Assembly: GCA_003614735.1 (NCBI GenBank)
Contig: KZ992456.1
Coordinates: 1-54,596 of the forward strand
Direction of reading: 5' to 3'
Origin: Thamnocephalis sphaerospora
Lineage: Eukaryota; Zoopagomycota; Zoopagomycetes; Zoopagales; Sigmoideomycetaceae
Length of the DNA stretch: 54,596 bases
Position 1 is the first letter of the stretch. The number at the start of each line of letters is the position of its first letter. This document shows, piece after piece, positions 30,422 to 41,113 of this stretch. A program made the position numbers and the translations under genes. The notes under the pieces are model-generated. The model had not been told where the DNA came from. It saw only the letters and a list, made by a program, of their open reading frames with translations, and did no database searches.

Positions 30422-31750
30422 CTAGCGATGATTTGTAGTGCGCGACACAAACGAGCGCTGCTGGTTGTTGGCGTCTTGGTGTCCGAGGAAACTTGCGCCA
30501 AAGCCATCGATGGTGCTTGTAGTGGTGGCTCCAAGGTGTCCGGATGACTGGTTGCTGCCCTTGCGAGGGGGTGGCTGACCAAGCACTGTGCAGCGTTCGT
30601 AGGAGGGCATGTTGGGCGACAAGAGCAACGACCGGTCCGCATTTGGCGAGGGCAGGTACTCGTCGATGAGTCCGTACGGCGGAAGTGTAGGTGTGGCAAT
30701 AGGCGCGGTCTTGGCCGGCGGCGTAGGACCAGTGTGGCGCAAGATGGGCGGAGCGCGCGAGTAACGGGCAGACTGCGGCGGATGCTGCAGCAAATCCTCG
30801 TGACGCGGGCGGGCTGCGGTGACGGGCGCCGTTGCACCTGCGTCATAATCCAGCATCACCTCGCTGACCTCCATGCGGCGCATTGCATCGCGCTGGTGCT
30901 TGGTCTCACGATACCGCTTGCGTGAACGCAGACGAGCCATCGTGGCCATACCCACCACCAGAACAAATGCGCCAATCATACCAACGGTGATGTAGAGGCC
31001 AAGCATGGAGCCTTCTTCCTTTTCATGCTTTTTCTTGTCACCAGACGCGCGGCTATTCTCCGCGCTGGTATTGCCAATCTGACGCATATTGCCGCTGGTG
31101 TTGCTGCGAAGAAAACGGCCAAACGGCTGGTTGGGTATCTGGGTCGACACGGGCACGCTTGCTAGGCTACCATCGGCCGTGCTCAGGTCAATCACCGTCT
31201 GGCCATTGTTCAGGTCAACCGAGGCTGTCTTTATCAGCAGGCTTTCCAAGCCTCTGGCGCTAGCCGCGTCACGGTAAAAGCCGTTAAAGCTGAAATACAT
31301 CATGCCCGACGCGTCAGGAACCATGTCGTCGGGCAGGATTTGGTACCGTCCAGCGGTATACTGTTTCATCCGCCAGCTTCCCCAGTACTCCATCACGCTC
31401 ACATCCTCAGAGTTGAACTGAAAGAAGAGCGACCAGTTGTCCTGTCGGACCGCATCGGCAAGGCTAACGTTGAAGGTAGCACCGAAGAACTTTGTGTTTT
31501 GGTCCAGCCAGCGCACACCGTAGCGCATCAACGCACCCTTACCCGCAGGGCGTAGCGAAGCTGGCGGGCTGGACGACTGGCCAGATGGCTGCTGCGGCAG
31601 CGCTGATGCTGGCGTCAAAACAAGCAGCACCGTAAACGCCACGGCAACCAGCGTCATCATCCAAATTTGCCATGCCGCCCTGGAACGACGGCAGGCACGG
31701 CCAGAGCAGCTACGTTGCATGGCTCCAGCGGTACTAATACGTAATGTCAT
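30422..31750 (-). CDS. Second type I membrane protein with CBM2-like ectodomain
   Basis: A single exon encodes 442 residues from the ATG at 31748-31750; an in-frame ATG at 31718-31720 is an alternative. The hydrophobic stretch IWMMTLVAVAFTVLLVLTPASA (29-50) is a signal peptide behind an Arg-rich n-region. The globular domain at about 76-180 has DNWSLFFQFN, EYWGSW and YFSFNGFYRD. These align with NWVFRFQF, FWGPW and YSFNGRY of the protein at 10477, and the upstream Y-x-V-x-W and FGA-x-F positions are also shared. Both then have P-x-G-x-F-(I/L)-R before the stalk. A transmembrane helix (LYITVGMIGAFVLVVGMAT, 250-272) and a basic juxtamembrane segment lead to a 170-residue disordered tail with YGLIDEYLP and Pro/Ser-rich stretches, much less acidic than its paralogue's tail. 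Function is unknown; carbohydrate binding is inferred from the domain pattern only. Confidence 0.78.
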   Translation of the reverse strand: MTLRISTAGAMQRSCSGRACRRSRAAWQIWMMTLVAVAFTVLLVLTPASALPQQPSGQSSSPPASLRPAGKGALMRYGVRWLDQNTKFFGATFNVSLADAVRQDNWSLFFQFNSEDVSVMEYWGSWRMKQYTAGRYQILPDDMVPDASGMMYFSFNGFYRDAASARGLESLLIKTASVDLNNGQTVIDLSTADGSLASVPVSTQIPNQPFGRFLRSNTSGNMRQIGNTSAENSRASGDKKKHEKEEGSMLGLYITVGMIGAFVLVVGMATMARLRSRKRYRETKHQRDAMRRMEVSEVMLDYDAGATAPVTAARPRHEDLLQHPPQSARYSRAPPILRHTGPTPPAKTAPIATPTLPPYGLIDEYLPSPNADRSLLLSPNMPSYERCTVLGQPPPRKGSNQSSGHLGATTTSTIDGFGASFLGHQDANNQQRSFVSRTTNHR

Positions 31751-33605
31751 GTCCGTTGCGCTGTAAGATACTGACAGCTGCAAAAGAATAGGACGGCGGT
31801 GGATATCACCGGATGTTGGCAGCAGCGTCTAGCAGGCCGACAAGCCGCGTGAGTCGTAAATGGTCGCTGGAAATGCTGTTGGGCCGATAGAACGCCAAGA
31901 GGTCAAGAGAGAGTGAGCTACGGTGCACATGCGGTGCACACCCGACCGGCAGGCGTGCCGAACGCAAATACACGCGCAGACGTGGGCGCAGCGGAGAGGC
32001 GACGCCACCAGGAGAGAGAGATGAACAACACTTTGCGTAAAGGGGCGATTGCAGCGCTATGTGCAAAAGTGTACAAGCGGCGGTCACCTTGGTGCAACCG
32101 GAGGAATGCGCGACTACAACACGGCAGCGTAGGAGAGTGTCAGGCCTGTCGCTGGAGCAGACCGAGGGCGGGTATGTGGCAGTGAAGAGAGGGGGCAAGA
32201 GACGAGCCGAGCCAAGCAGCGCTGGGCAGTGGTCGGCATTCAAGCGGTCGGCGGAGTGTGGCAGCCTTGGCCACGGGAAAAGGAGTCAAAAAAGGATGAG
32301 TGTCTGGAGAGGTAAACTAATTCAGCCTTCATTCACCAAACCACCACCGCCGCTGCGTAGAACACAGCTGCAACACGGCTCAAACAGCACGCATAGACAA
32401 CCCGTTTTCGGCGCAACTACCAGTGCCGAGTGCACTTATCCAGGTACTGCATGGCCATGCTGCATGGTCATGCAACATTATGTAAACCCTCGCTGCACGG
32501 TAACTTACAGTAGTGTGTCCAGTTACGAAGAGGTGAGGCTAGGATGAGATGGTAATAGGGTGGGCGGTATCATTGACGGAGAGTGTTGCGAACGTGCAAA
32601 GTGGTTAGCAGATGCAGGAAACAGCGACACATGCTCTATATGTTTGCCGGCTACACATGGCCTTACGGGTCGGCATCCTGCTGAAACAGCACGCCTATGC
32701 AGAGGGCCCACCCGCAGCACAAAGACAACGCATGTGTTCGCCGCTGGTGACAAGTGTATTACCAGCGCGGGACGCCATCCGACACAACTGTCGCCACCTC
32801 AGCGGACGCTTACCACCAGTGCTCTCTATGCAGATAAAGGACGGATAGGAGAACGAGAAATACGATCAATGAGCGGTCTAAGTGTGACGAACGTGAATAG
32901 TGCCCGGGGCGTAAGGCGGGCCGGCCGGCTTTAATAGACCCGACGTAGACACAACGACAACACGGATGGCTGAAACGTTGTCCAATGGTCACTATGGCAG
33001 ATCGGAGTTTTCAGAAACGCGACAACTAGAGTGTGTATAAAAGTGGAATAGATTCATGCTGTGAGGAAACGGGGTTGGCCGCTGAAACATATCAACGAGC
33101 ATAGGGGGCACGCCAACGGCTAAATCCGCCTACCAGGATCGACCCGTACCGTCTTGACCGCATGCGGCGGCCGTATGCGTAGCGCCGACAACATATATGC
33201 CAACGTGGAGCAACGTAGGAGTGTGGAGAAATGGCAAGTAATGCTGGCAGATCCTCTGGTCTAAAAATGTCACGTCAACCACACGAGCACAGACAGCCAT
33301 AGGCGGCGATTTCCCTTCAATGAATACACGCGCAATATTGCCCTAGGCCACTGCCAAGAGTGCGGCCAGAGACCCACTGGCAACGACGACGGTTGAGCAT
33401 GTCTAGTCTGGGGCCGCTACAGTTCACAGACAGCCATGCCTGCGTCGGCACCCCTATGCTCACACTTTGCCCGTTTGGCACACAGAGCTCATCCGGGTAT
33501 CTTGGTGTTTTACTCATGCAATCCGAGGAGATGCACCTCTCTCTATACGTTTTGCGTGCGTCAATGCAGCATCCAGCACGTGGCGCTCATCTTTATCCTG
33601 TGCCG
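31751..33605. other. Long intergenic region upstream of the second CBM2-like gene
   Basis: About 1.85 kb without a supportable gene. Open frames on both strands (for example 31806-32243 minus and 32560-32934 plus) lack family signatures and have no matching splice sites. A TATA-like TATAAAA lies on the plus strand near 33036, but no gene follows it. Most of this is probably the upstream control region of the minus-strand gene starting at 31750 and the 3' flank of MIA40. An unrecognised ncRNA cannot be excluded. Confidence 0.4.
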
Positions 33606-34016
33606 CTAGATACCCTTGCCAGTAGTCCTAGACGTTGTTGCTGCTTGGTCCTCGCCGCTCCAAAACTCCTCATCTAACCCCTCGAGTCCCTCCAACTCGG
33701 CCTCGTCATCATCGGCTAGTTCATCCGCGTAGTAGTCGGGATGGCGGCGGAAGCATTCCTGCATCGCTTTGAACGCGTCGACGCAGTCCATTCCCTTTGG
33801 TTCGGCCTCAGAGTATACGAAGCAGCTAAAGGCGGTTTTGAAGTCTTCGCCACAAGGGCCGTTGGCCATACCGCCCAGACACGGGCAGTCCCAATTAATC
33901 TCGCCCGTTTCCGGATTATAAGCAGCGCTGGTGTCGCTGCTCGCGTCGGCAGTGGTGCCGGCCTCGGCCGATGGCTCGGTGGCCGCAGTCTGCTGCTGCT
34001 GCTCTTTGTCAGTCAT
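33606..34016 (-). CDS. MIA40: Mia40/CHCHD4 oxidoreductase of the intermembrane space
   Basis: A single exon encodes 136 residues. Mia40 oxidatively traps small Cys-rich proteins imported into the mitochondrial intermembrane space. The redox-active CPC motif is at residues 44-46 (NWDCPCLGG). It is followed by twin CX9C motifs, Cys55/Cys65 ([13 protein letters not shown]) and Cys78/Cys88 ([12 protein letters not shown]), and by [14 protein letters not shown], all family hallmarks. Before CPC there are only about 40 Gln/Ala/Thr-rich residues and no hydrophobic anchor. The protein therefore has the short, soluble animal-type layout rather than the long membrane-anchored form of S. cerevisiae. A missed upstream exon could change this. 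The C-terminal tail is acidic. Confidence 0.95.
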   Translation of the reverse strand: MTDKEQQQQTAATEPSAEAGTTADASSDTSAAYNPETGEINWDCPCLGGMANGPCGEDFKTAFSCFVYSEAEPKGMDCVDAFKAMQECFRRHPDYYADELADDDEAELEGLEGLDEEFWSGEDQAATTSRTTGKGI

Positions 34017-34616
34017 GGTAATAGCAATACACTAGAAAAGTACGGGGCGGGTAAGCATCACGGCCTGGCCAAACAAATAGCTGCGACATTGCAGCGCGTG
34101 GCTTGGGCCTGCGCGATCTGCAGTGGCAGATTCAAGGGACTCACCAGCCGTTAAAGACGCGTACGTTACAAGTGTCTTGCAGCGCCAACAACAAAGTAGC
34201 AGGCTGGCGCTAGAGTATACACTGGCCCGATGGCACGCCCTGGTGGCACACGCTGCCTAGAGGTTTGCCCGACAAACAAAGAAAGAAACGTGTGGAATGT
34301 GTAAAAAAACGATGTCGGCGATGCGGTCAATCTCGGAGCGCACGGATTACTAACACTGCACTCCGCTTATGAGCGTGCTTGGTTCAGATGCAAGATCGAT
34401 TGCAACACCGCACCAAGTGAACATGTCCCTTGCCACCAGCACGCTCACTGGCAAGCAGCTAGCACTAGACGTCAGCATGCATACCACCGTGTACACTGCT
34501 GATTTGTTTTCAATTGGGTAGGGGTTTACTATTGAATGCTAGCCAAGGCTAGGTATATCTAGCGGGCACAGTATGACACAGCAGAAGGGCAGACGGAAGA
34601 GAAAAAAACACGCAAA
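34017..34616. other. Intergenic region between MIA40 and the P5B ATPase
   Basis: This holds the promoter of MIA40 (minus strand) and the 3' flank of the ATPase gene. The right half is AT-richer. No gene, RNA or repeat is recognised. Confidence 0.4.
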
Positions 34617-37600
34617 TCATCGCATCTCCTTGAGCGCTAGCTTGTACGGCTTTGGGTTCTTCTTGAGCGGCTTTCCACGCTGGCGACGCCATGTTGCCTG
34701 GATCAACTTGATAATGCGGGCCAGATGAGGTGCCATCGCCCATTCGACGACGAAGCAGACGACAAAGTTGGCCGCCACTAGGCACAGCAGCGTCCAGCGG
34801 AAGGAGAGCGGGAACGAAACGAGATTCATGATCCTGCGCACGCCCTCGGCCGGATCCATCAGCATGTACAGCGACAGCATGATCAGCGCAACGATAGAGG
34901 CAATAAACGGCGCATTGGTGAACATGGACTTGCGGAATGGCTTGCCCACGCTGAACACAATGGCCACGAAAAAGTACTGGAAGCAGGAAAAGGTGAACAG
35001 AATGGCGTTTTCGTAGCACAGGATGTTCTCCTCGTCCGACTTTGGCGGTGCTGGCGGTATGTACCAGCTCTGCACTGTAACCAGATAGTAGACCACCAGC
35101 TGGAATCCTGCGTGTACGATGATCTGGCTGATGAGCGAGATGAGCACCTTCCTGGACACAAGGCTGGCCGTGGGTCGGCGCACGCTCAGTTTGGGATACG
35201 CGCCCGTGCGGCCCATGGCCACGGCCACCGGCATGATGATGAACAGGTCGATGAACAGATACTGAAGATCGCCCAGCTGGTACGCGTAGCTGTAGAGCAG
35301 GCTAACGGTAGTAAACTGAATCATACTGTAGAGTGCCATGAACTTGAAACAGCTGAAACTGGTCACCAGCGCTGCGCGGCCCTCGCGAATCACCTTGATC
35401 ACGCAGCGAATGTCGGTGGTGACGCTGGTGAACGGCGCAGCCACAGACGCCTCCTCCTCGGAAAGCGAGATACCGACATCTGCGGAACGCAGCGCACCAC
35501 AGTCGTTGGCACCGTCGCCACAGAAGCCCACGCAGTAGCCGATCTGCTGAAAGTTCTCCACCAGCTCCTGCTTCTCATCTGGCGACATGCGGGCAAAGAT
35601 GGGGCTCTTCACCAGCATCCGGTTGAGCAGATCTCGCGGCGCATGATCGACCATCCAGCGGAACACGTCGCCGGTAATGGCCAGCTCATAGTCGTCCGGA
35701 TCGTAGCATGCAGACATGGACGCTGTGTTCGACTTGCGCTGCCTTCCGACGCCAGCACCGCTCTTCGGGTCGGTTGGCTCTAGCACGCGAAGCGTGTACG
35801 GATCCAGGCGGAATGCCGGCGAGTCGATATTTTCCCACACAACCGTGGACAGCATTGGCGCGTCTGCGCTGCCGCACCCGTCGCTAGAGTATGCCACTGT
35901 GCTCTGGACTTCGGCGCCCGTCGACTCCAATCGCGGAACGTAGATCTGCGTCTCTGGCCGAATCAGTCCGCACTCGCGCGACACGCTGACAGCCGTGAGC
36001 ACGTTATCGCCAGTGCACATCACCTGGCGAATCGCAGTGTGGTGTAGCGTGCCGATCACGCCCGCAGTCGTTGGCTTCAGCTTATTCTCAAAGATGATGA
36101 AACCAAGGAAACGCAGGTCGCTTTCCACACGCTCGCGCGTGATGCGTTGCGCCTTGATCCAGCTGATGCTACCGAGGTCCTTGGCAGCGCATGCAATCAC
36201 GCGGTAGCCCTTGTGTGTATAATCCGCCAAAAGCTTCTCGTAGTCGTGCGGCAGCGAGTCGCGCTGGCAAATGTCGCGCATCACTTCTGGCGCACCCTTC
36301 ACGTACGCCACGGTGGACTGCTGGCCCAGCTGCTTCACCAGCACGCTCATGCGACGCAGCGCCGGGGCAAATTCAAAGCAGCGCAAAATGCCAAGCTCCA
36401 CCTCGCCGTCCAGCCTTCCAACATTAGCAGCGTTGCTGCCACTTTGGCGCAGCAGATCGGCCAGGTCCATAATGCGCGCACCAGGCGGGCGCACAACTGT
36501 TGGCACCACACCGCCAAACAGCGCTGGTGCCTCGTTGTTGGCGAGGGCACGCGGCGCACCGGCCGACGCGGCACCATTCTCCTCAAGCGTCCACCGGGTA
36601 AAGTCGAACATCTTCAGATCGAGCGGATCGCCGATGAGCTCGTTGTGCACTAGGTTGAGCGAATGGCAGGACGCCAGCGCGTAGAGCATAGGCATTGGGC
36701 CAGCCTCGGCCTCGCCGTCTCCTCCAGGCAGGGGCAGGCCCTTTGGATCTTGCACCAAGTCTACAAAGGTACCGGCAGACTGGTCCACGTAGCGCACGCC
36801 CAGCACGTCCAGACCATCCTCGGTCAGCGTACCAGTCTTGTCAAAGCACATCATGTCGATCTTGCCGCCGACATTAACACGCGGCGGACTGATGCAGTAG
36901 ATCTTGGCTTTGCGCATGCGGTGAATTGCGAAGCTGGTGCCGATCGACAGGGTAGCGGGCAGCGCGGGCGGCACCACCACTGTGATTAGATCGAGCGCAC
37001 GCAGGATCATGCGATGGAAGGTCAAGCCGAGACGCACAAAGTTGACAATGGTGAAGATGAAGCCGAGAAACGCGATGCAGGCAAGCACGCCAATGAAGCG
37101 GAACGAGTCGCGATAAAACTTGAACTTGTTTGGCCGCGGATAGAGCATCGAGCGCACCAGCGCACCCTTGGTCGAGTTGAATCCAGTGCGCACCACCATG
37201 GCCACGGCAACATCCTGGCCGTTCCAACCGCTCATAGGCCGCACACGCACCGCCTTGGTGCCGCCAAACAAAAAGTGCTTGCTCAGCTCCCCGGTTACGT
37301 TGGCAATGTCAGGCTGGAAGGCGGCCATGGCATTATCAACACATACAGTCTTGGACACGGGCACGCTTTCTCCGGTAAGCATGCTTTCGTTGACGATGCA
37401 GTCGCCCGACAGAAGGATCATGTCGCACGGGTACGTCTGCACCTCGCTGATGTCGACCAGATCACCGGGAACCAGGTCATCCGAAGCGATATCGTGCCAG
37501 CGGCCGTTGCGAAACACACGCGCATCGCACACGAACCGCGACATTTCGCGCATGCGATTGATGTTTTGCCGTGTCTCCACCAGCGTCTGCACGATCGATA

Positions 37601-39196
37601 TCGCCGAAATCAGCAGGATACAGCCGGCATAGTAAAAGTAGTTGTCAAAGCACCACAGGATGACGCTGAAGATCTGAAAGACGTAGAATGGATGCAATAC
37701 CTCGTCCACCAGCAGCTGAGGAAGCGATTTGCCCGCAACATCCACCAGGTTGGCGCCGAAAATAGACTTGCGTTCGCTGTAGGTCTCGCGCGACACGCCG
37801 CGTGCACACATGGCCATGTCCGTCCAGGAAGCGTCCCACCATCCGTTGGTCTGCACAAACTGTCGCCGCCGCGGGTGATAGATGAAGCGCATGTAGCGGT
37901 GATCAAAGTATTCCACCTGCTGCAGCGTTTCCTTTGAAAGCTTCTCGCCATCTTCTGCTGCCGAAAAAACGTTGGCCATGCGACCTCCGTACTGGAAGCG
38001 ACGGATGGGCTCCTCGGCCAGCTGGTGCCATTGATTCTGTGTCACACACATCCGGTCAGTACTTGCTCGACAACGTTACATTGCTCGTGACTGCGACAAC
38101 TTACCTCAACCACAATCCACTCGGCCTCTCCCATCGGACATTGCACAGCTACCATGCGGATCCGCAGACGCGGTAGCCAGCGCGCAATCAGGTAGAAGAC
38201 GCCAGCCGTGAACACACAGACGAGACGGTAGATAAACAGCCATGCTTGGTTGTAGCGATACGCCGTGAGCACCAGTTCCAGCTCTTCTTCGGCAAGATAG
38301 ATCCGCTGCTGGCTAACCGGATTCAGCGGGAGTTCCGGCTCTACCCTTGTCTTTTTGCCAGAGGCGGTGCCAGACGTGCTTACAGCGTCGTCAAAGCAGA
38401 CTGTCGTATCCTGCGGAAAGGACGCGGGCTGCTTGCCATTTGTGACGGAATGCGCTGCCGCCTTTGCCTGCCCGCCAGGCTCGAATGGACCATCGCCGCC
38501 GGCCGCCGTCATTGCAGCTGCATCTCCGCCAGAAGCTGACTTGCGCCGCAGCAACGGCTTGGACTGCGCACTGTGACTCTTCACGTCGCCACCAACAATG
38601 CCGCGTCCGTAGGCTGGCCATGCATACGTGCTTTCTTCCACGTCCGATGCGCTTCCAAAGGATGCTGCACTCTCGTCTGCAGATCCATCTTGGCTGGCGT
38701 CATCGGTGTCGTCATTGACCTCACCCTTCCTTGCCTTTTCGGCACGCCGCGGCTTGCGAAACTCTGGTGCAAATGAAAGGGGCGCCGGGGAGCCGGGCGT
38801 CAGAGACAGCCGGTCCAAGCGCCCACCCGTAGCGCCCGTGCTGTAGCCGGCCGCCTGTGGTCCAGACGCAACGTTCGTCAAATGGCCCAGCTTGCTCATT
38901 AAGCTGGCCGAAAGCGAAACCGCCCGGCCACGACCCGCCGACGCCAGCGGTCGTTGTCCATGCTCGGTCTCGCTGCCACGGCTGACCGTGGTGCCGTCAG
39001 GATTGAGCGGCGTCATGACCGTGCTGCTGTCGAGCGACGAGGCACGGGAATGCTGCAAAGACCGCCGACCAGACGACGCGGAGGAACTACCGGCCGCTGC
39101 CAGGCGCTGTGGCGATGCAGGCCGGCTCGCTAGCGGATCATGCTCCACGGTGCGGTCCGCTGCCGCGTCGACCACATTTGTAAAGCTAGCTGGCAT
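34617..39196 (-). CDS. YPK9: P5B-type ATPase (ATP13A2/Ypk9 class)
   Basis: Two exons (38105-39196 and 34617-38036; intron 38037-38104 with a CTGAC branch) encode 1503 residues. P5B pumps of lysosome or vacuole export polyamines to the cytosol, as shown for ATP13A2. The first ~290 residues are Ser/Ala/Gly-rich and disordered. Then come LAEEELELVLTAYRYNQAWL and the WLFIYRLVCVF helix, part of the P5-specific N-terminal membrane region. Core P-type motifs are present: TGES (about 585), PPALPATLSIG in TM4 (about 720; PPALP is the P5B form, PPELP the P5A form), DKTGTLTEDGLD (phosphorylated Asp about 763), MCTGDN and GDGANDCGALRSADVGISLS (about 1200). About ten transmembrane helices fit the family. 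The protein is close in length to S. cerevisiae Ypk9 (1472). Substrate is inferred from the class only. Confidence 0.93.
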
Positions 39197-39956
39197 GACG
39201 AAGCTAGCGTACCACCGTCAGTGGAGCAGGAGCGCTACCGCGAGAACGTAGCGTAGGAAAGGGTAAAAAGACGGAGTGACCGAGTGGCCGGCGGGGCAGA
39301 GCAGGACAGAATAACGTAGGGATTAGCCGAGCGGAGGCAACGGCCTACAGAGTTTTTTTGACTCACAGGACACGCAAGTCAGGAGTCTAGCAGAGAGGCG
39401 CCGCGCCTAGACGCACAATAACGTGGGCACCACAGACTAGTGTAACTATGGGGTATGCTAAAGTGAGAAAGAGCACGCGCAACCGTGGCTTGGCCGTTGG
39501 TTTGCTTACTGGCAACGGTTGTAGAAAGGCTTGGCTGTCGGAGAATGGCGGTCTGGGATCGTGGGATGCTGGTGATAGGCTCGTGAGGCGGCGAAATGCT
39601 AGGGCGCGCGAGACATGAAGGGCACAAGCAAACGGGAAATGAGAACAAACAGCAAGCGATAATGTGGCCGCTGTACCCCGCCTATATAGGGCAGCAAACA
39701 AATATCAGCGCAGCCATGGCACGCGTGTCGTCTGGCACGCGCAATCCGAGCACATCGCCTGATTTATCAATGGCGTAGACACATTAAGACAGGCAACGTG
39801 AAGCAGTGCTTAATCTATTGTTTGCCCAAACAGTCGCACGTGGACACCATGCAATTGAATGCCTAGACACGCTTAACGGCACCTGGCGCATGTTATCCGC
39901 CCTATCAAGGCCATGCGGGCACCGGCAGGGTCATCCACCAGAGCATGTGCACCTGC
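39197..39956. other. Intergenic region between the P5B ATPase and DIB1
   Basis: Upstream region of the ATPase and 3' flank of DIB1 (both minus strand). On the minus strand, 39380-39700 is CT-rich, the same feature seen before other starts. The open frames at 39379-39701 reflect that composition. Nothing else is recognised. Confidence 0.4.
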
Positions 39957-40776
39957 TCAGTACTTGTACTTTGTCGAGTAGTCCTTGGGCGACACCACCA
40001 GACCACGGCCTATGCAAAAATGGCGATGGTGAGCAGATATCTCGATCGCATACATTGTGCGCCATCTTACCTTTCCGCGCGCCACGAAACACAGTCTCGA
40101 TAATGTCGATGAGCTCCTGCTTATCCTCCATGGCCCAGTTGATCTTGTTGTTGTTGCCGGTACCAAGATCCACCATAATGTGCTTGTTTCGGTAAAAGAA
40201 CATGACCGCGCAGGGATCATACAGCTCGTACATCTAGGTATGCGCAACGTCAAGATGGACACGTAAAAAGGCATGCTACCAAAGCGGCTGCTGTCTAAGC
40301 GTACCTTGTTGAAGTCGGGCACTTCGGTAATGTCCACCAGATAGATGACGGCAAAATTCTTCACCTTTTCAGCTAGCGCATACAGCGTCTCGTCCATGCG
40401 CATACACACCGGGTCCTACGCCAGACGCTGTTAGCCTGCATACCAAATAGCCGCCGCCGCAGTAGTAACAGTAGCAGCAGCAATTGGACTCCTGCTGCGC
40501 CAACCCTCGTGCTCGCCACATACCCAGTCGTGGCCAAAGCGGATGACAACAACACGCTCCTCCTCGGAAAGAATGGCCTGGTCCACCTGCCAGCCTGTGT
40601 GCAAGCAGACGCATGACGTGTGTAAGCAGCCTAGTCACCGCCGACACCCAGCTGCGTCTGAGGTAGCAGCCTACCGTTGGTCAAATGAGGCAAAAAGTAA
40701 GACTGCAGACATGTCGCCAAGTTAGCGCCGCTCGATGACCAGCTACTGCGCTGCCTGGCCCGCACCAGCGTACCAT
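39957..40776 (-). CDS. DIB1: U5 snRNP 15-kDa protein Dib1/Dim1
   Basis: Six exons (40774-40776, 40675-40702, 40524-40594, 40305-40415, 40071-40233, 39957-40009) give 142 residues, the family length (human 142, yeast 143). Dib1 is a thioredoxin-fold protein of the U4/U6.U5 tri-snRNP that keeps the spliceosome inactive before B-complex activation. Conserved blocks are SYFLPHLTNGWQVDQAIL, VVVIRFGHDWDPVCMRMDE, VIYLVDITEVPDFNKMYELY, PCAVMFFYRNKHIMVDLGTG, NNNKINWAMEDKQELIDII and RGARKGRGLVVSPKDYSTKY. The first coding exon is the ATG alone, followed by GTACGC; a CTAAC branch and CTGCAG acceptor place the second codon at 40702. Without this splice no ATG is in frame with SYFLPHL. Every junction keeps phase and the protein is nearly invariant, so the model is reliable. 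Confidence 0.96.
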
Positions 40777-41113
40777 CGTGAATCAGCAGGCGCGGCAGCT
40801 GCAGCTGACACCAGGATCTGTAGACAGCGGCCAATGGGACGGCAGGCACACAGCGCTATGCGCGAATTCCAGCTACAACGGGGAAAGAGTGCAGAAACGA
40901 CCAGTCCTGGTGTCGGTGGTTGGGATGGCGGCTGCGTCATCTAGCACACCTACAAAAAGTACACATGTAGACGTACAGTCCATGCTGGGCATATCATATT
41001 CATTGTATTGGATGCGTAACAGCTGCATAGACGGCAGCATGGGCGGCCGACAGATAGATGAAAATAGAAGCAAAAATGAATCGCAGAAGCAGGCAGCGCA
41101 AAGGAGGACGCTA
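40777..41113. other. Intergenic region between DIB1 and CDS1
   Basis: 337 bp holding the promoter of DIB1 and the 3' flank of CDS1, both on the minus strand. Open frames on either strand show no family resemblance. Confidence 0.4.

Noticed and set aside
31806-32243. 145-codon minus-strand frame upstream of the second CBM2-like gene
   Set aside because: Ser/Leu/Arg-rich composition fits a translated CT-rich leader, and there is no recognisable domain.
33130-33190. Possible tRNA T-arm (minus strand GGGTCGATCC)
   Set aside because: No matching acceptor stem, D arm or anticodon stem can be drawn around it.
37014-37937. Plus-strand 307-codon frame opposite the P5B ATPase
   Set aside because: It lies inside an unmistakable P-type ATPase coding exon on the other strand and shows no family features.
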